Shown piece by piece: positions 28,231 to 39,349 of a DNA stretch of 64,000 nt (the first letter of the stretch is position 1; every line of letters begins with the position of its first letter). This DNA is from Gari tellinella (taxonomy: Eukaryota; Mollusca; Bivalvia; Cardiida; Psammobiidae). Below the pieces are notes generated by a model that was not told the origin of the DNA, did no database searches, and worked only from the letters and a program-made list of their open reading frames with translations. A program made the position numbers and the translations under genes. The stretch covers positions 67,717,832 through 67,781,831 of the forward strand of contig OV277862.1 of the NCBI GenBank assembly GCA_922989275.2, read 5' to 3'.

Positions 28231-30685
28231 ACAAGAGGGCATGAAGGCCCTGATATCGCTCACCTGTTGTACTGAAGCTTGATAGCTTTACCTTTCTGTT
28301 TCATCCGTTTTAATCTAAATCCATTCAAATTTGTAGTATAGCATGTAAACAATTTTGGAATACAACCTCATAATTCTAGTATAGTAGAGTACATCAAGGG
28401 CAGATAACTAGAGCCTAAACAATACTGAAATGAAGCCTCTTCTATCATTTCAAAGTATATCAAGGGCAGATAACTATTGCCACAATGATTAGATTTCAAC
28501 AACAATTGCACTCCTTTGAGAACTTATAGGTATATACTTTGTGTGCAAGTAAAATCAAAATCCATTGAAAACTGTAGTTGCAAGAGTGTAAACGCTGTTC
28601 GATATGGCATTTTCAGCAATTCAAGGGCAGACAACTCTTGACCTATTGGTCCGATTTCAACCATAATCAAAATTATTTGAAATCTTATGGTCATATACAA
28701 TCTGAGCAAGTTTGAAAAAGACTGGATAAAAATTATGGCCTCTAGAGTGTAAACCCCCTTAAATATGGCATTTTCAGCAATTCAAAGGTAGATAACTCTC
28801 AACCTATTGGTCCGATTTCAACAATAATCTAACTCATCTGAACTTTTATGGTCATATACAATCTGAGCAAGTTTGAGATAGTTTGGATAAAAATTGTGGC
28901 CTCTAGAGTGTATCCAAGGCAAAATATGACCATGGTTGACCAAGACCAATCATGGTTCATCATGCTTTTTTCAGGTTTAACCATGGTTGAACATGAATTT
29001 CAGTAATTTATGACCATGGTAGAACCATGGTTTGAAAAGAAACCTGGTCACAATATTGTTGACCTAGGTTGAACATGGTTCAAATGCTACAGACCTAAGG
29101 TTGACCATAGTTCAGCTTTTTTGACCATGGTTACAACAAACCATATTGTCAACCTTGAAGAACATGAATTTTAATTTATAATTACCAACCATGTTCCTCT
29201 GATCAAGTTCATTCCATGCATGAAAGTTCATGTCCCTAGCATCAGTAGAATTGGAGATATCTTCTTGACAAAAAGTGTGACAGATAGAATATCAGTAATA
29301 TGTGCTACAATTGTAAGTTTCACAAAACAGTGAATATTATACATCACTCAGGGCACCTGCTGACAACATAATCACAAGGTCAGAGATTTGAAGTTGTCTG
29401 TTTATCTGTACTTTAAAATGTGAATGTGGCAAAAATTATAGACTCCAAACCAGTTCAGACTCCTGCCAACAGGTTCATGGTAAGTTACATAACTTACATA
29501 AATACAGTTTTATAATGAGCATGATATATTTTGGATATTTACATGATACAAACAAAAGCATGTGGTACCCCACCCACTAGTAGTTTACTATGACACAAGA
29601 CACATTATCTATATGCCTTTGCAAGCAAAGTACTTGTCAGTTGGAAAACAGTCAAAAGTATTTCTGTTACTGGAGCTTGTTAGATTTTAACTTAACTTTG
29701 TATTAATTTGAAAATATGATGTTGTTTGAAGGTGACCAAGTTGCAGCCATGAGGAGCTTAGTGATGTAAGTCACAGTGACTATACCACCTGGCCACAATT
29801 CATAGATATTAATTCTAATTATAGCCTAAAAGGTTATGGTTAAGGTCATGAAAGCAAGAATGGTTAAAATATATTGTGATGAGTGAAGTGTCTCACATTT
29901 ATAATTGCTGTTTGTCATTCTTATTCCAAATTCAGCCGGTTCTAACCATGGTTGCCCATGGTAATTCCTGGTTAACTATGGTCCGGGGAGCAGGTTTTTA
30001 ACAATAAAAGTTAGTAGACCATGGTTGATGATCCTGGGTTCAAACATGGTCTAACCATGGTGCAACCATGTTTATTTGACCAAGGTCTAACCATGTATCA
30101 AACCATGGTTTCCCTTTGAACCAGGAATAACCATGGTTCAAACATGGTCGGCCAATTTGCCTTTTGTTAAAAGCATGGTTAACCATGGTCAACCATAGGT
30201 CCCTGAACCAAAGGTAAACCTAAGGTTAACCATGGTTAAACTTGGTCAATTTTTGCCTGGGAAACACCCTTAAATATGACATTTTCAGCAATTCAAAGGT
30301 AGATTACTCTCGTCCTATAAGTCTGATTTCAACCAAATCGAACTCATCTGATCTCTTATGTTCTTATACAATCTGAGCAAGTTTGAGATAGATTGGATAA
30401 AAATTGTGGCCTCTAGAGTGTAAACACCCTTAAATATGGCATTTTCAGCAATTCAAAGGTAGATTACTCTTGACCTATTAGTCCGATTTCAACCATAATC
30501 GAACTCATCCGAACTCTTATGGTAAAAAACAATCTGAGCAAGTTTGAGAAAGATTGGATAAATATTGTGGCCTCTAGAGTGTAAACACTAAAATTGTTGA
30601 CGATGCACGATGGACGACGGACGACGGACGCCGGACATTCAAGTATTGCAAAAGCTCACCCTGAGCTAGCTCAGGTGAGCTAAAA
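28231..30685 (+). mobile_element. G element (pearl/HINE-like), interrupted
   Basis: ACAAGAGGGCATGAAGGCCC starts, and AGCTAGCTCAGGTGAGCTAA ends the element. The 161-bp units with TAGAGTGTAAAC are the same as in 13979-15207. A GACGGACGACGGACGCCGG run precedes the 3' hairpin. A CCATGG-rich element occupies 28913-30262. Confidence 0.75.
28913..30262. mobile_element. CCATGG-rich inverted element
   Basis: TCCAAGGCAAAATATGACC at the left mirrors GGTCAATTTTTGCCTGGGA at the right. The host unit is cleanly interrupted between GAGTGTA and AACACC without a clear target duplication. AACCATGGTT-type palindromes recur at least ten times, all in the outer 250-320 bp of each side, while the central 700 bp lack them. 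Function and superfamily are unknown to me. Confidence 0.65.
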
Positions 30686-30845
30686 ATCAACATTTTCTCA
30701 CTAGTTTTAGCACCAAACCCTATGGTGATACTACTCATTATAATCGTCTCGAAGAGACGAAATTCTAATGAGTAGTGACACCATAGGGTTAAAAACAGAA
30801 ATGAAGATTTTTGTTTTCGATATACTCCCTTTATCTGGGGCACTG
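30684..30845. mobile_element. D-type MITE, left end missing
   Basis: ATCAACATTTTCTCACTAG, the palindrome GTCTCGAAGAGAC and the right end CCTTTATCTGGGGCACTG remain beside the G element. Confidence 0.65.
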
Positions 30846-30895
30846 CTGTTTGCAATTGTTATGACGGTTTTCACTGCTAGCATGCTAAGGGTTAA
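30846..30895 (+). mobile_element. B-type right-end fragment
   Basis: CTGTTTGCAATTGTTATGAC and CTAGCATGCTAAGGGTTAA match the right end of B elements. Confidence 0.5.
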
Positions 30896-31110
30896 CCTCT
30901 TCTCTGCCTTACCCCAAGTACAAAGATTATTTGCAAACAGTTTGGACGCTGATCAGACGCTGAATAATGTGGCGTCTGATCAGGCTCAAGACCCTTTGAC
31001 ATTAATTTTTCAATGTTTCTTTATTCAAAACACCTAAAAACTAAACTTGAGAAGTAAAAGCAGCGGACAACTGTTTAAAACTGATGACGTCATGTGGTGA
31101 AGGGGGTTAA
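30892..31110 (-). mobile_element. B''-type TTAA element
   Basis: TTAACCTCTTCTCTGCC opens and GTGAAGGGGGTTAA closes. P2 (about 30935-31000) reads GGACGCTGATCAGACGC with partner GCGTCTGATCAGGCTC. A TGATGACGTCATG motif lies near the right end, as at 4453. Confidence 0.65.
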
Positions 31111-31292
31111 CTTTGTACCAGAACTATGCCATTAAATTTCTCCTAAAACATCCAAGAGTCCATCTAACACTTCCCAGTACATTCACATAATAGTTATTGC
31201 TTTCCTTACACTCTCTTATCTATGTCAACTTAGTTTTTTTGGGAAAAACCTGAAAACATATTAACTTGCTGTCATAACTTAGCAATAGTTTA

Positions 31293-31884
31293 ATTACCCA
31301 TTACTCCATAGATACACTTTTTTTACTTCAATTTGTTGCTCTTTAGAAGAAAAGTAGTTCTAATTTATACAGCCATGAATATGTATCATACGAAATATTG
31401 TCTATATTCCGTTCTAGTAGAAGCAGATGGTTACTGAAAGCAGGTTGAAAGTAAATCAGAATATGCCTTAACCCTTTCCCCAATAGAAGCGCCTTTTAGC
31501 GCATATGATTTATTCCTCCGCTGAAGAAAATAGTTCCAATTAAATCAGTCATGAATGTTTAGTATAGGTAATAGTTTTTATATTATAGCCCATAAAAGCT
31601 TAAAGCAGGCTGAAAGTAAAGCAGAATGCGCCTTAAGGCGCATTCTGCTTTACTTTCAACCTGTTTTAAGTGGTCACCTATCTTCAATACTAGAAACAGG
31701 CTATCAGGTAAAGGGTTAAGGCACATTCTACTTTACTATTAGCCTGATTTCAGCTACCAACTGCTAAGATAAGAAACATACAATGTATTTCTTTTGGTTC
31801 ATGGCTGTATAAATTGGAACTATTTTCTTCAAAGCAGGAATAAATTAAATGTGCTAAAAAGTGCTTCTATGGGGGAATGGTTAA
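31293..31884. mobile_element. A-type MITE with two long arms, split by an A2 copy
   Basis: A minus-type long arm (ATTACCCATTACTCCATAG) precedes the left P1 arm ending AATATGCC. After the inner copy the right P1 arm is followed by a plus-type long arm ending GGGGGAATGGTTAA. No short arm exists, so the host is a join of two half elements. Confidence 0.65.
31468..31719 (-). mobile_element. A2-type MITE inserted at a P1 axis
   Basis: TTAACCCTTTCCCCAATAG opens. P1 (about 31601-31669) is nearly perfect with GCGCCTTAAGGCGC at the axis. GGTAAAGGGTTAA closes it. Confidence 0.86.
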
Positions 31885-32131
31885 CCCTTTGAAGCCTAGT
31901 CCCGCATATAGGCGTGCTTTTCAAACAGTGTACATGTGAATAACACACTTGTCCTATGCAAACAGTGAAGACCCAGATCAGAGGGCTCCGAAAGGAGCCC
32001 TCTGATCAGGGTCTTCACTGTTTGTCATAATTCCAAAAATTGACAAAAACAACCCTTAAAAGTCAGAAATGGACTAGACTAAAATCGAAACTGGATTTGT
32101 CCATTTAAAGTTTCAGGGAGGAAAGAGTTAA
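31881..32131 (-). mobile_element. C-type MITE, intact
   Basis: TTAACCCTTTGAAGCCTAG opens and GGGAGGAAAGAGTTAA closes. P2-type palindrome at 31959-32024 (apex GGGCTCCGAAAGGAGCCC). It shares its first TTAA with the preceding A. Confidence 0.88.
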
Positions 32132-32385
32132 GCTGACACCTTTATGAAAGACCACCCATGCAATTTCTTTTCTTTTACTGAATGAAATAGTGCAACACAA
32201 ATTTAAATGTTCTATCGCATCCCATAATCCTGCATTGCATTTAAATTCCGACATATCATAGAATCCAAATTCATCCAGTAAGCAAGATCTCCTACAGCTC
32301 TAGCAAGCAGAAGCAAATATTTCATTGATAAATACGTCTCGAAACTGGTCCAACCCATAACCCTTATAGTGCTGGAACTCAATAT

Positions 32386-32453
32386 AAACATCCTTTGCAA
32401 ACAGTGTGGACCCAGATCAGAGGACTCCAAAATCAGGGTATGCGCTGGTTGTT
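32386..32453 (-). mobile_element. C-type fragment
   Basis: CATCCTTTGCAAACAGTGTG and CCCAGATCAGAGGACTCC are recognisable, and the rest is gone. Confidence 0.45.
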
Positions 32454-32540
32454 ATACTTTTAAATATTTTCAGGACTTACTCCTCAAGAGTCCATGGAAA
32501 CTCACAGTCATTTATACCTTTATTCCATACTAGAGCTGCA

Positions 32541-32774
32541 TAATAAACCTTTAGTTTATTCCTTAACTGCAGCAAATAGTTCGAATTTATAAAGTCATAA
32601 ATATGTATCATAAGAAATGTTTTCAATGTTCTAGCAGAAACTGATTGTAGCCTAAAGCAGGCTGAAAGTAAATCAGAATGCACCATAAGATATATTCTGC
32701 TCTACTTTCAACCTGCTTTAAGTGGTCTTCTTAGTGTCTTTAAAATTAGAAACTGTTTATGAGGTAAAGGGTTA
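32541..32774 (-). mobile_element. A2-type MITE
   Basis: AATAAACCTTTAGTTTATTC opens a worn left end. P1 is at about 32652-32722. GGTAAAGGGTTATT closes just before a G element. Confidence 0.68.
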
Positions 32775-32778
32775 TTAT

Positions 32779-34042
32779 ACAAGAGCCCCATGGGGCATAT
32801 TCGCTCACCTGAGAATAATTGGAAAAATGGAGATATTGATTTATGTCCGGGACTGACCTAGATATGCAACAGACCGGAACAATTTGAACAAAATATGTAA
32901 AGTATATTTAAAAGTGTCACCATACAGAATATAAAAGCTCTGGCCATATTAGTTTCAGAGAAGAAGATGTTTGAAAATTTCACTATATAACTCTATGTAA
33001 AACAGTGACCCCGGGGCGGGCCAATTTTGACCCTAGGGGCATAATTTGAACAAACTTAATAGAGGACCTGTAGGCGATGATATTAGCCATATATCTAAGC
33101 TCTGGCCCTTGTAGTTTTAGACAAGAAGATTTTTTAAGTTTTCACTGAAAAAATCTATTTTTAGCTCCTGTGACCTAGTTATGCAACGGACCAGAACCAT
33201 TTGTACAATTTCGGTATAGGACATCTAGAAGTGTCACTATGCCAAATATCAAAGCTCTGGCCATATTAGTTTCAGAGAAGAAGACGTATGAAAATTTCAC
33301 TATATAACTCTATGTAAAACCGTGACCCCCGGGGCCGGGCCAATTTTGACCCCAGGGGCATAATTTGAGCAAACTTGATAGAGAACCTGTAGGCGATTCT
33401 ATGTGCCAAATATCTAAGCTTTGGCCCTTGTAGTTTCAGACAAGAAGATTTTTTAAGTTTTCATTGAAAAAATCTATTTTTAGCTCCTGTGACCTGGTTA
33501 TGCAACCGACCACAACCATTTGAACAATTTTGGTAAAGGACATCTAGAAGTGTCTCCATGCCAAATATCAAAGCTCTGGCCACATTGGTTTCAGAGAAGA
33601 AGACGTTTGAAAATTTCACTATATAACTCTATGTAAAACTGTGACCCCCGGGGCGGGGCCAATTTTGACCCCTGGGGCATAATTTGAACAAACTTGATAG
33701 AGGACCTGTAGATGATGCTATGAGCCAAATATCTAAGCTCTAGCCCTTGCAGTTTTTGACAAGAAGATTTTTTAAGATTTCCTTATTTTTTCAATTTGGT
33801 TGCCATGGCAACCAGAGTTCTGCATTGTTTTCAATTCTTTGAACAAATTTGAAAGAGCTTGACCCAAGGAACATTTTGGTTGAATTCTGTCATGGGGTAT
33901 AGGAGGAGATGTCATTTGAAGCAATTGTTAACGACGACGCACATACGCACGACGCACATACGCACGACGCACGACGACGGACGCCGGACACAGGGCCATC
34001 CCAATAGCTCACCTTGAGCCTTTGGCTCAGGTGAGCTAAAAA
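32779..34042 (+). mobile_element. G element (pearl/HINE-like), 317-bp repeat type
   Basis: ACAAGAGCCCCATGGGGCAT (hairpin) starts, and TTGAGCCTTTGGCTCAGG plus TGAGCTAAAAA ends it. Units of about 317 bp are marked by ATATAACTCTATGTAAAAC at about 32985, 33302 and 33621. GACGCACGACG-type simple sequence lies at 33930-33990. A TTGCCATGGCAACC palindrome is near 33800. Confidence 0.75.
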
Positions 34043-34191
34043 TGGATGATTTCATTTGAAACTCAGCATCATAAGAATTAAGCTACCATTGCAATCACAG
34101 CCAAGAAGCTGCTGGATATTAATGTTCTGTTAAAACATTCTGACAGGCAGTGTTAGAAACACATACCAGAGCACAAACCCCATAGTAGAAT

Positions 34192-34545
34192 TGAATCTTT
34201 GAATGCTAAATAAAGTTTTACATCATTCTGCAACAGTTGTTGTCTGCTACTGTTCTAAAATTATACAGTCGAACTTCGATATCTCGAACTCAGTTATGTC
34301 GAACATATCCGTGGTTCAAAGTTCAAACGTGACTGACCCGAACATGGAATGATATAATTTATGTGTCGAAATATCGATTAGTTCGAGCTAAGGGAGTTCG
34401 AGATATCGAAGTTCGACTGTAGTTTCCTTTTTTTAAATCTTTTAAAAATAGAGTTAGAGTGTAAAACAGTTTATATCTTGATGAGATGCAGAGTAACTAG
34501 GTTTCTCAAAACTGTTTGCAAAGGTTACACTCACGATTACCAGAA
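34192..34545 (+). mobile_element. B-type MITE hosting a TA element
   Basis: AATCTTTGAATGCTAAATAA and GTTGTCTGCTACTGTTC are B left arm. After the insertion, GAGTTAGAGTGTAAAACAG and a worn P2 (about 34466-34520) follow. Confidence 0.6.
34266..34419. mobile_element. TA-flanked MITE with CGAAGTTCGACTG ends
   Basis: CAGTCGAACTTCGATATCTC and its exact complement at the right form inverted ends, flanked by TA at 34264-34265 and 34420-34421. It contains GTTCGA-type words and no frame. Confidence 0.85.
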
Positions 34546-34671
34546 TAAAACAGTAGCTGGAAACCACAAATGTTTTAAGAATTTACATTGGAATGTAGAT
34601 ATGTCATTACTTTTTAATAACTGTTGGCTCTATCACTGCCAATCAAAACTTTATTGTCATTTGCTGCTATG

Positions 34672-34722
34672 AACCAGGTCAGATTCCTTGTAACTTGGCA
34701 TCTGATCAGGAATCAATCAATA
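34672..34722. repeat. Degraded P2 palindrome
   Basis: CAGGTCAGATTCC and GGCATCTGATCAGGAATC remain. Confidence 0.35.
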
Positions 34723-34763
34723 CATCCTTTATGTCACTCTGTTTCTGTGTCTGTCTCCATCTC

Positions 34764-34794
34764 TTTCTGTCTGTCTGTCTGTCTGTCTGTCTCT
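34764..34794 (+). repeat. (TCTG)n microsatellite
   Basis: About seven uninterrupted TCTG units follow a CT-rich run. Confidence 0.85.
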
Positions 34795-35355
34795 AATATA
34801 TGCACACATATAGTATAACAAAGATAACTTCATCTCACTTCATTCGAACTTATCAGTGTTTCTTAAATTTAGTTGAATTTTGATAATTATACATCTTGCT
34901 CAAGACGAGCATACCCATATTTCATTGTGAAAACGTGGCTAAAAATTCTTAGCTTTTAGAGTTAAAGTTCAATAGTTCAATAGTTCAATTCATTGTCAAC
35001 AGATATTTTGGGAAACATCTAGTTAGAGGGGTAAATGATTGGTATATGGTAAGTGGTTCTAAACTAGAAAAGAAATTTTAAATTACAAGAAACTGTGACC
35101 ATGCTGAGAAAAAGTGAAGGATAAAGAAAATGCACCTCAAGAAAAAGTGAAGAAAACCATTCCATAGGAGTAAACCACAGTGCAGTGTTGGTTATAAAAC
35201 ACACATCCTCGTGGTATTCATAATGGCAAAAAAAGAGTCCAATGAAACATGAACATATATTGCTAAATAAGCAATTCCAAAGTGCACCTTGGTAATTAAG
35301 CAGTTAACAAATCCAGACAGGTTTTATTATCTCATTTGGGTCTGCACTGTTGGCT
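34795..35355. other. Unassigned sequence
   Basis: AGTTCAAT occurs three times in tandem at about 34971-34992. AAGAAAAAGTGAAG and similar words recur near 35105-35155. No gene was recognised. Confidence 0.4.
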
Positions 35356-35672
35356 TTAACCCATTACTTCAAAGCCAGATTCTAGTTTTGAAGACAGGTA
35401 ACAATTTAAAGCAGGTTGAAAGTAAAGCAGAATGTGCCACCAGGCACATTCTGCTTTACTTTCTGCCTGTTTTAAGCTAACATCCGCTATAAAATAGAAA
35501 TTATTTCATATGATACATATTCATATTTACTTTCAGCCTGTTTTAAGCTAACATCTGCTATAATATAGAAATTATTTCATATGATACATATTCATAGCTG
35601 TATTTATTGGAACTTATAATAATTATCTTCAGTGGAGGAATTAATTAAAGGTTTTACTGTATAATGTATTAA
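35356..35672 (+). mobile_element. A-type MITE with internal tandem duplication
   Basis: Left end TTAACCCATTACTTCAAAGC; P1 at about 35407-35473. A stretch of about 70 bp from TTTACTTTC through ATATTCAT is duplicated head to tail (35457-35525 and 35526-35596). The right terminus is diverged and shares TTAA with a C element. Confidence 0.72.
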
Positions 35673-35919
35673 CTCTTTCCTCCCTGAAACTTTAAATGTA
35701 CAATTCCAGTTTCCATTTTAGTCTAGTCCATTTCTGACTTTTAAGGGTTGTTTTTGTCAATGTTTGGCATTATGATAAACAGTGAAGACCCTGATCAGAG
35801 GGCTCCTTTCGGAGCCCTCTGATCTGGGTCTTCACTGTTTGCATAGGACATGTGTACTATTCACATGTACACGGTTTGAAAAGGACGCCTATATGCGGGA
35901 CTAGGGTTCAAAGAGTTAA
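35669..35919 (+). mobile_element. C-type MITE, intact
   Basis: TTAACTCTTTCCTCCCTG opens and GACTAGGGTTCAAAGAGTTAA closes. The palindrome (about 35776-35842) has GGGCTCCTTTCGGAGCCC at its apex and the T/A arm mismatch CCTGATC against CCAGATC. Confidence 0.9.
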
Positions 35920-36166
35920 CCCATTACTCCATAGATATGCATTCTTATACCTTTAAATTATTCCTCCACTGAAGAAAATAGTTTGATTTTAAACAGTCAT
36001 GGATATGAAATGTAGGTAACAGTTTCTAAATCCTTGCAGATGGTAGCTTAAAGCATACTAAAATTAAGTAAAGCAGAATGTGCATTAAGGCCAATTCTGC
36101 TTTACTTTTAACCAGCTTTAATCTGTCATTGGCCTTCAAAACTAGAAACAAGCTATGGGGTAATAT
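35916..36166 (-). mobile_element. A-type MITE, third of an A-C-A string
   Basis: TTAACCCATTACTCCATAG begins at the C element's last TTAA. P1 (about 36048-36121) has an inserted TAAAATTAAG. The right end is worn (GGGGTAATATAA). Confidence 0.75.
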
Positions 36167-36584
36167 AATTTCAGCATATAATCAAAGTAATGCTGTAACT
36201 CCTCTACTATTGATAATGAAGCTTTCAGAAAAGCATCCAAAGTAAATAGTTTAACATAAATGAGGTACCCATGATGTTGTCAAAAAGGCTCTTTAACACA
36301 AGGCAGATAGTGTAGACCCAGATGTTTTTAATAAATGTCAAACCAGTATCTTAAGTATAATAATAACTATGTACACTGTAATAATAAAATTAGTATAAAA
36401 AGTATGTAAATAACTATGTTGTGACAATTCTCAGAAACAATTCTAAATGAATAGTCCCTTCATAGAATTTGAAAGAAAAACTATATAGAAGTACATTAAT
36501 ATTTCTAACTTTATTCCATGGCTAAAAAAAATAGCATGCGTCGTGTCTGACAATTTACAAATAGTAAGAACCCTGATCAGACAA
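36167..36584. other. Unassigned AT-rich sequence
   Basis: Only an isolated ACCCTGATCAGAC word near 36570 resembles P2. Confidence 0.4.
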
Positions 36585-37078
36585 TTAACCCATTGCGCAA
36601 TATCCTGTTTCTACTCTTGAAGACAGATGACCACTTCATGCAGGTAAAAAGTAAAGCAAAATGCACCTTAAGATGCATTCTGCTTTAATTTTAACCTGCT
36701 TTAACTCTTTCCTCCCTGAAACTTTAAATGGACAATTCCAGTTTCCATTAAGTCTAGTCCATTTCTGACTTTTGATGGTTGTTTTTGTCAACATTTGGCA
36801 TTGTCACAAACAGTGAAGACCTTGATCAGAGGGCTCCTAGGAGCCCTCTGATCTAGGTCTTCACTGTTTGCATAGGACAATTAAAAGTGTGCTATTCACA
36901 TGTACACTGTTTGTAAAGGATGCCAATATGCGGGACTAGGGTTCAAAGGGTTAAGCTATCATCAGCTAGAATATATAGAAACCATTTCTTAGGCTGCATA
37001 TTTGTGACTGAATCAATTGGAATTTATTTCTTCAGTGAAGTAATAAATTAAAGGCATATTTATGGAGTAATGGGTTAA
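36585..37078 (+). mobile_element. A-type MITE hosting a C element
   Basis: TTAACCCATTGCGCAATATCC opens. P1 (about 36636-36713, apex CACCTTAAGATG) is complete, and C is inserted at the right-shoulder TTAA of CTGCTTTAAGC. The long arm resumes GCTATCATCAGC and closes at TTAA 37075-37078. Confidence 0.8.
36711..36954 (+). mobile_element. C-type MITE, nested
   Basis: TTAACTCTTTCCTCCCTG to GGTTCAAAGGGTTAA. The palindrome at about 36807-36871 has GGGCTCCTAGGAGCCC at its apex. Confidence 0.88.
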
Positions 37079-37711
37079 GGCAGTCAATCTGGAGCATACA
37101 TTATATGCACTGCCCATAGATCCTTTAATTCTTTCTCACACAAGCAACTGAAAATACCATTCCAAATCATAGAGAGACAGATCAATACTAACTTGCACTG
37201 CATTTCCTTGCACAAATACACTCTTCATGAGAATTTTCCGGTCTGAGTTCTCATAACTCAGCAATTACACCACATGAATTCTACATAAAACACTCCTCAA
37301 GTACTTGACCCGAACTTTTCACAGCAATTTTATCACTTGTACTCAACTGATGATCTGCACAGGCCACATCTAGTCTTCAATCAAAGAAAATATTGGTAGC
37401 ATGCAATCTCCCCCAAAGTTTATTGTCACGGTTTAAGCTATACCCGATTTCCCGCTTTCATAATCGCTTTCCTAATCGTTCTACAAAGTCTTCACAAACT
37501 ACCTATAACTTTGCTGTCTGAACCAATGTCACGATCACTTTCTTAGCAACATCTGTTTTACTCCAAAATGTCAACGTTTACTCCAAAACGTCAATCATTA
37601 TCTGTTTTTTTTCGTTCAATGAAATGTGCTTATATCCCTTGGAAGCAAATGCCAACCTGATATCAATATAGCAAAATATTAGAAATCTGTGTACATACAC
37701 CACTTAATAAA
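37079..37711. other. Unassigned unique-looking sequence
   Basis: TTTACTCCAAAA(T/C)GTCAA occurs twice in tandem (about 37557 and 37578). No frame, RNA gene or repeat terminus was recognised. Confidence 0.4.
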
Positions 37712-37727
37712 GAAACAGATTTTTGCT

Positions 37728-37803
37728 TAATGCAGAACAATTCAAAAGTAATGCAGAATGTTCCTGAAGAAGCTTTCTGCATTACTTTTATCTTGCATTA
37801 GGC
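37728..37803. repeat. E-type palindrome variant
   Basis: TAATGCAGAACAATTCAAAA and TTTTATCTTGCATTA form the arms around TTCCTGAAGAAGC, a variant of the E palindrome with GCATTA in place of GCTTTA. Confidence 0.5.
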
Positions 37804-37805
37804 TA

Positions 37806-38027
37806 CAACTTAATTTTTTATTTCTCCACTGAAGAAAAAAGTCCACTTTGTGCATTTATGAATATGCACCATAAGAAATATTTTCTATATCCTACCAGTA
37901 GCTTAAACTAGACTGAAAGTAAAGCATAATGTGCCTTAAGGCACATTCTGCTTTACTTTCAACCTGCTTTAAGTGCTCACCATTCTTTAATACTTATTCT
38001 AAGAAACAGGCCATGGCGTAATGGGTT
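37806..38027 (-). mobile_element. A-type MITE, left terminus lost
   Basis: ATTTCTCCACTGAAGAAAAA begins within the long arm. P1 is at about 37903-37971 with GTGCCTTAAGGCAC at the axis. CATGGCGTAATGGGTT closes. Confidence 0.72.
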
Positions 38028-38430
38028 TGAAATAAGCCACCAGCCATATTTACAATAAATACAAGCTCTCTTTTTTCATAAGTTGTAACTGGTGTACTAT
38101 ATTTCTTTCAAAAAGTAATCCCTTAAGTTTTTTTCCTGTAAGACACACCGCCAAAACCTTCAGGCACACTAAATAATAATCCAATACTATCTGCTTTTAT
38201 TGACGGATCCATTCAGAGAGAAAACAATAGAAGCTATGTATCATAAAATAAGTCTAGCTTGCAGCAAAAAAGGACCATCACCTTCAATACCTATTGCCTA
38301 TTTCAACTACATTCTACATAAAAAATTCCCAAGTGGCATTTTCTCATATTCTCTAACCAACAGTTACTGCTCTACACTGCAACTTTGCAAATTCTGCTGA
38401 ATAATTAAGTGACTTTAGACACCTTTACTA
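38028..38430. other. Unassigned sequence
   Basis: An open frame of 66 codons on the plus strand (38200-38400) has no recognisable motif or splice context and is treated as chance. Confidence 0.35.
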
Positions 38431-38439
38431 CTGGCATTA

Positions 38440-38535
38440 GGTAGAGGCAGACACTTAAGGCAAGATGAAAGAAAAACAGAAAGTTCCTAAATAAGCTTTC
38501 TGCTTTACAGTAATTTTGTTTCAAGCAGCCACCTC
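38440..38535. mobile_element. E-type MITE fragment
   Basis: GAGGCAGACACTTAAGGCAA and TTGTTTCAAGCAGCCACCTC flank a palindrome with AACAGAAAGTTCC and its partner. Confidence 0.5.
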
Positions 38536-38565
38536 TGCTTTAACATTTCCTAAATAGCATGTTTT

Positions 38566-38705
38566 CTGTATCTAAGACAGGTGGTTGCTTCCTGAAAGAA
38601 AATCAGAAAGCTCATTTAAGTGATTTCTGCTTTATTTCCAGATTGCTTTATAAAGGAGATTCCAGATTTCTCCACTGATCAGCCTGCTTTAAGCACCCAC
38701 CTGTC
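38566..38705. mobile_element. E-type MITE fragment, second
   Basis: TAAGACAGGTGGTTGCTTCC begins, and TTTAAGCACCCACCTGTC ends it. A P1-like hairpin and an inserted GGAGATTCCAGATTTCTCC stem lie between. Confidence 0.5.
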
Positions 38706-38782
38706 AGGCTGCAATAAACACTTCTTTATCTTTATCAGGGTAAGGTAGAACCTTGAAAAGGCACTCAGCTATGAAGAATAGG

Positions 38783-39040
38783 TTAACCCTTTAATTACTC
38801 CATAGAAGTCCATTTAAGCACATTTGATTTGTTCCTTCACTGAAGAAAACAGTTCCAATTTATCCAGTTATGAATATGTATCATAAGAAATACTTTCTAT
38901 TTTCTAGAAGATGGTAGCTTATAAAGCAGGCTGAAAGTAAAGCAGAATGCGCTCTAAGGCGCATTCTGCTTTACTTTCAACCTGATTTAAGTGGTCACCT
39001 TTCTTCAGAACTAGAAACAGGCTATGGAGTAAATATTTAA
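38783..39040 (-). mobile_element. A2-type MITE
   Basis: TTAACCCTTTAATTACTCC opens. P1 (about 38924-38992) has GCGCTCTAAGGCGC at the apex. The right terminus is worn. Confidence 0.75.
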
Positions 39041-39073
39041 TAAAGACATAGGTGTATTACAGGAGTATGAAGG

Positions 39074-39286
39074 TTAACCCTTAGCCCGCCAAATAAAATG
39101 TCGTCTGCTATATTTCTCGTCTGCTTCAAGTTTCAAAGTGCTTCAAAGTTGCTCAAAATTGCTGAAAATGTTGTCCGAGTGTCAAACAGCTTGGATCCAG
39201 ATGAGACGCCGAGTTACTCGGCGTCTCATCCGGATCCAAGCTGTTTGCATATGGAGCTATAGTCGTGCGTGGCAGGCTAAGGGTTA
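39074..39286 (+). mobile_element. B'-type MITE, intact
   Basis: TTAACCCTTAGCCCGCCA and GGCAGGCTAAGGGTTAA are the ends, very close to published piggyBac-type MITE termini (TTAACCYTTTKMCTGCCA). P2 (about 39185-39248) has GCCGAGTTACTCGGC at its apex. A second, inverted copy is at 47039-47252. Confidence 0.88.
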
Positions 39287-39349
39287 AACATCAGTCCTTC
39301 ATTTCTGTATAAGTCGAACCTGTCATAAGCGGCCACTATAACAATGGTA

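Noticed and set aside
34624..34818. Plus-strand frame with SVSVSISFCLSVCLSVS
   Set aside because: It is the translation of the TCTG microsatellite.
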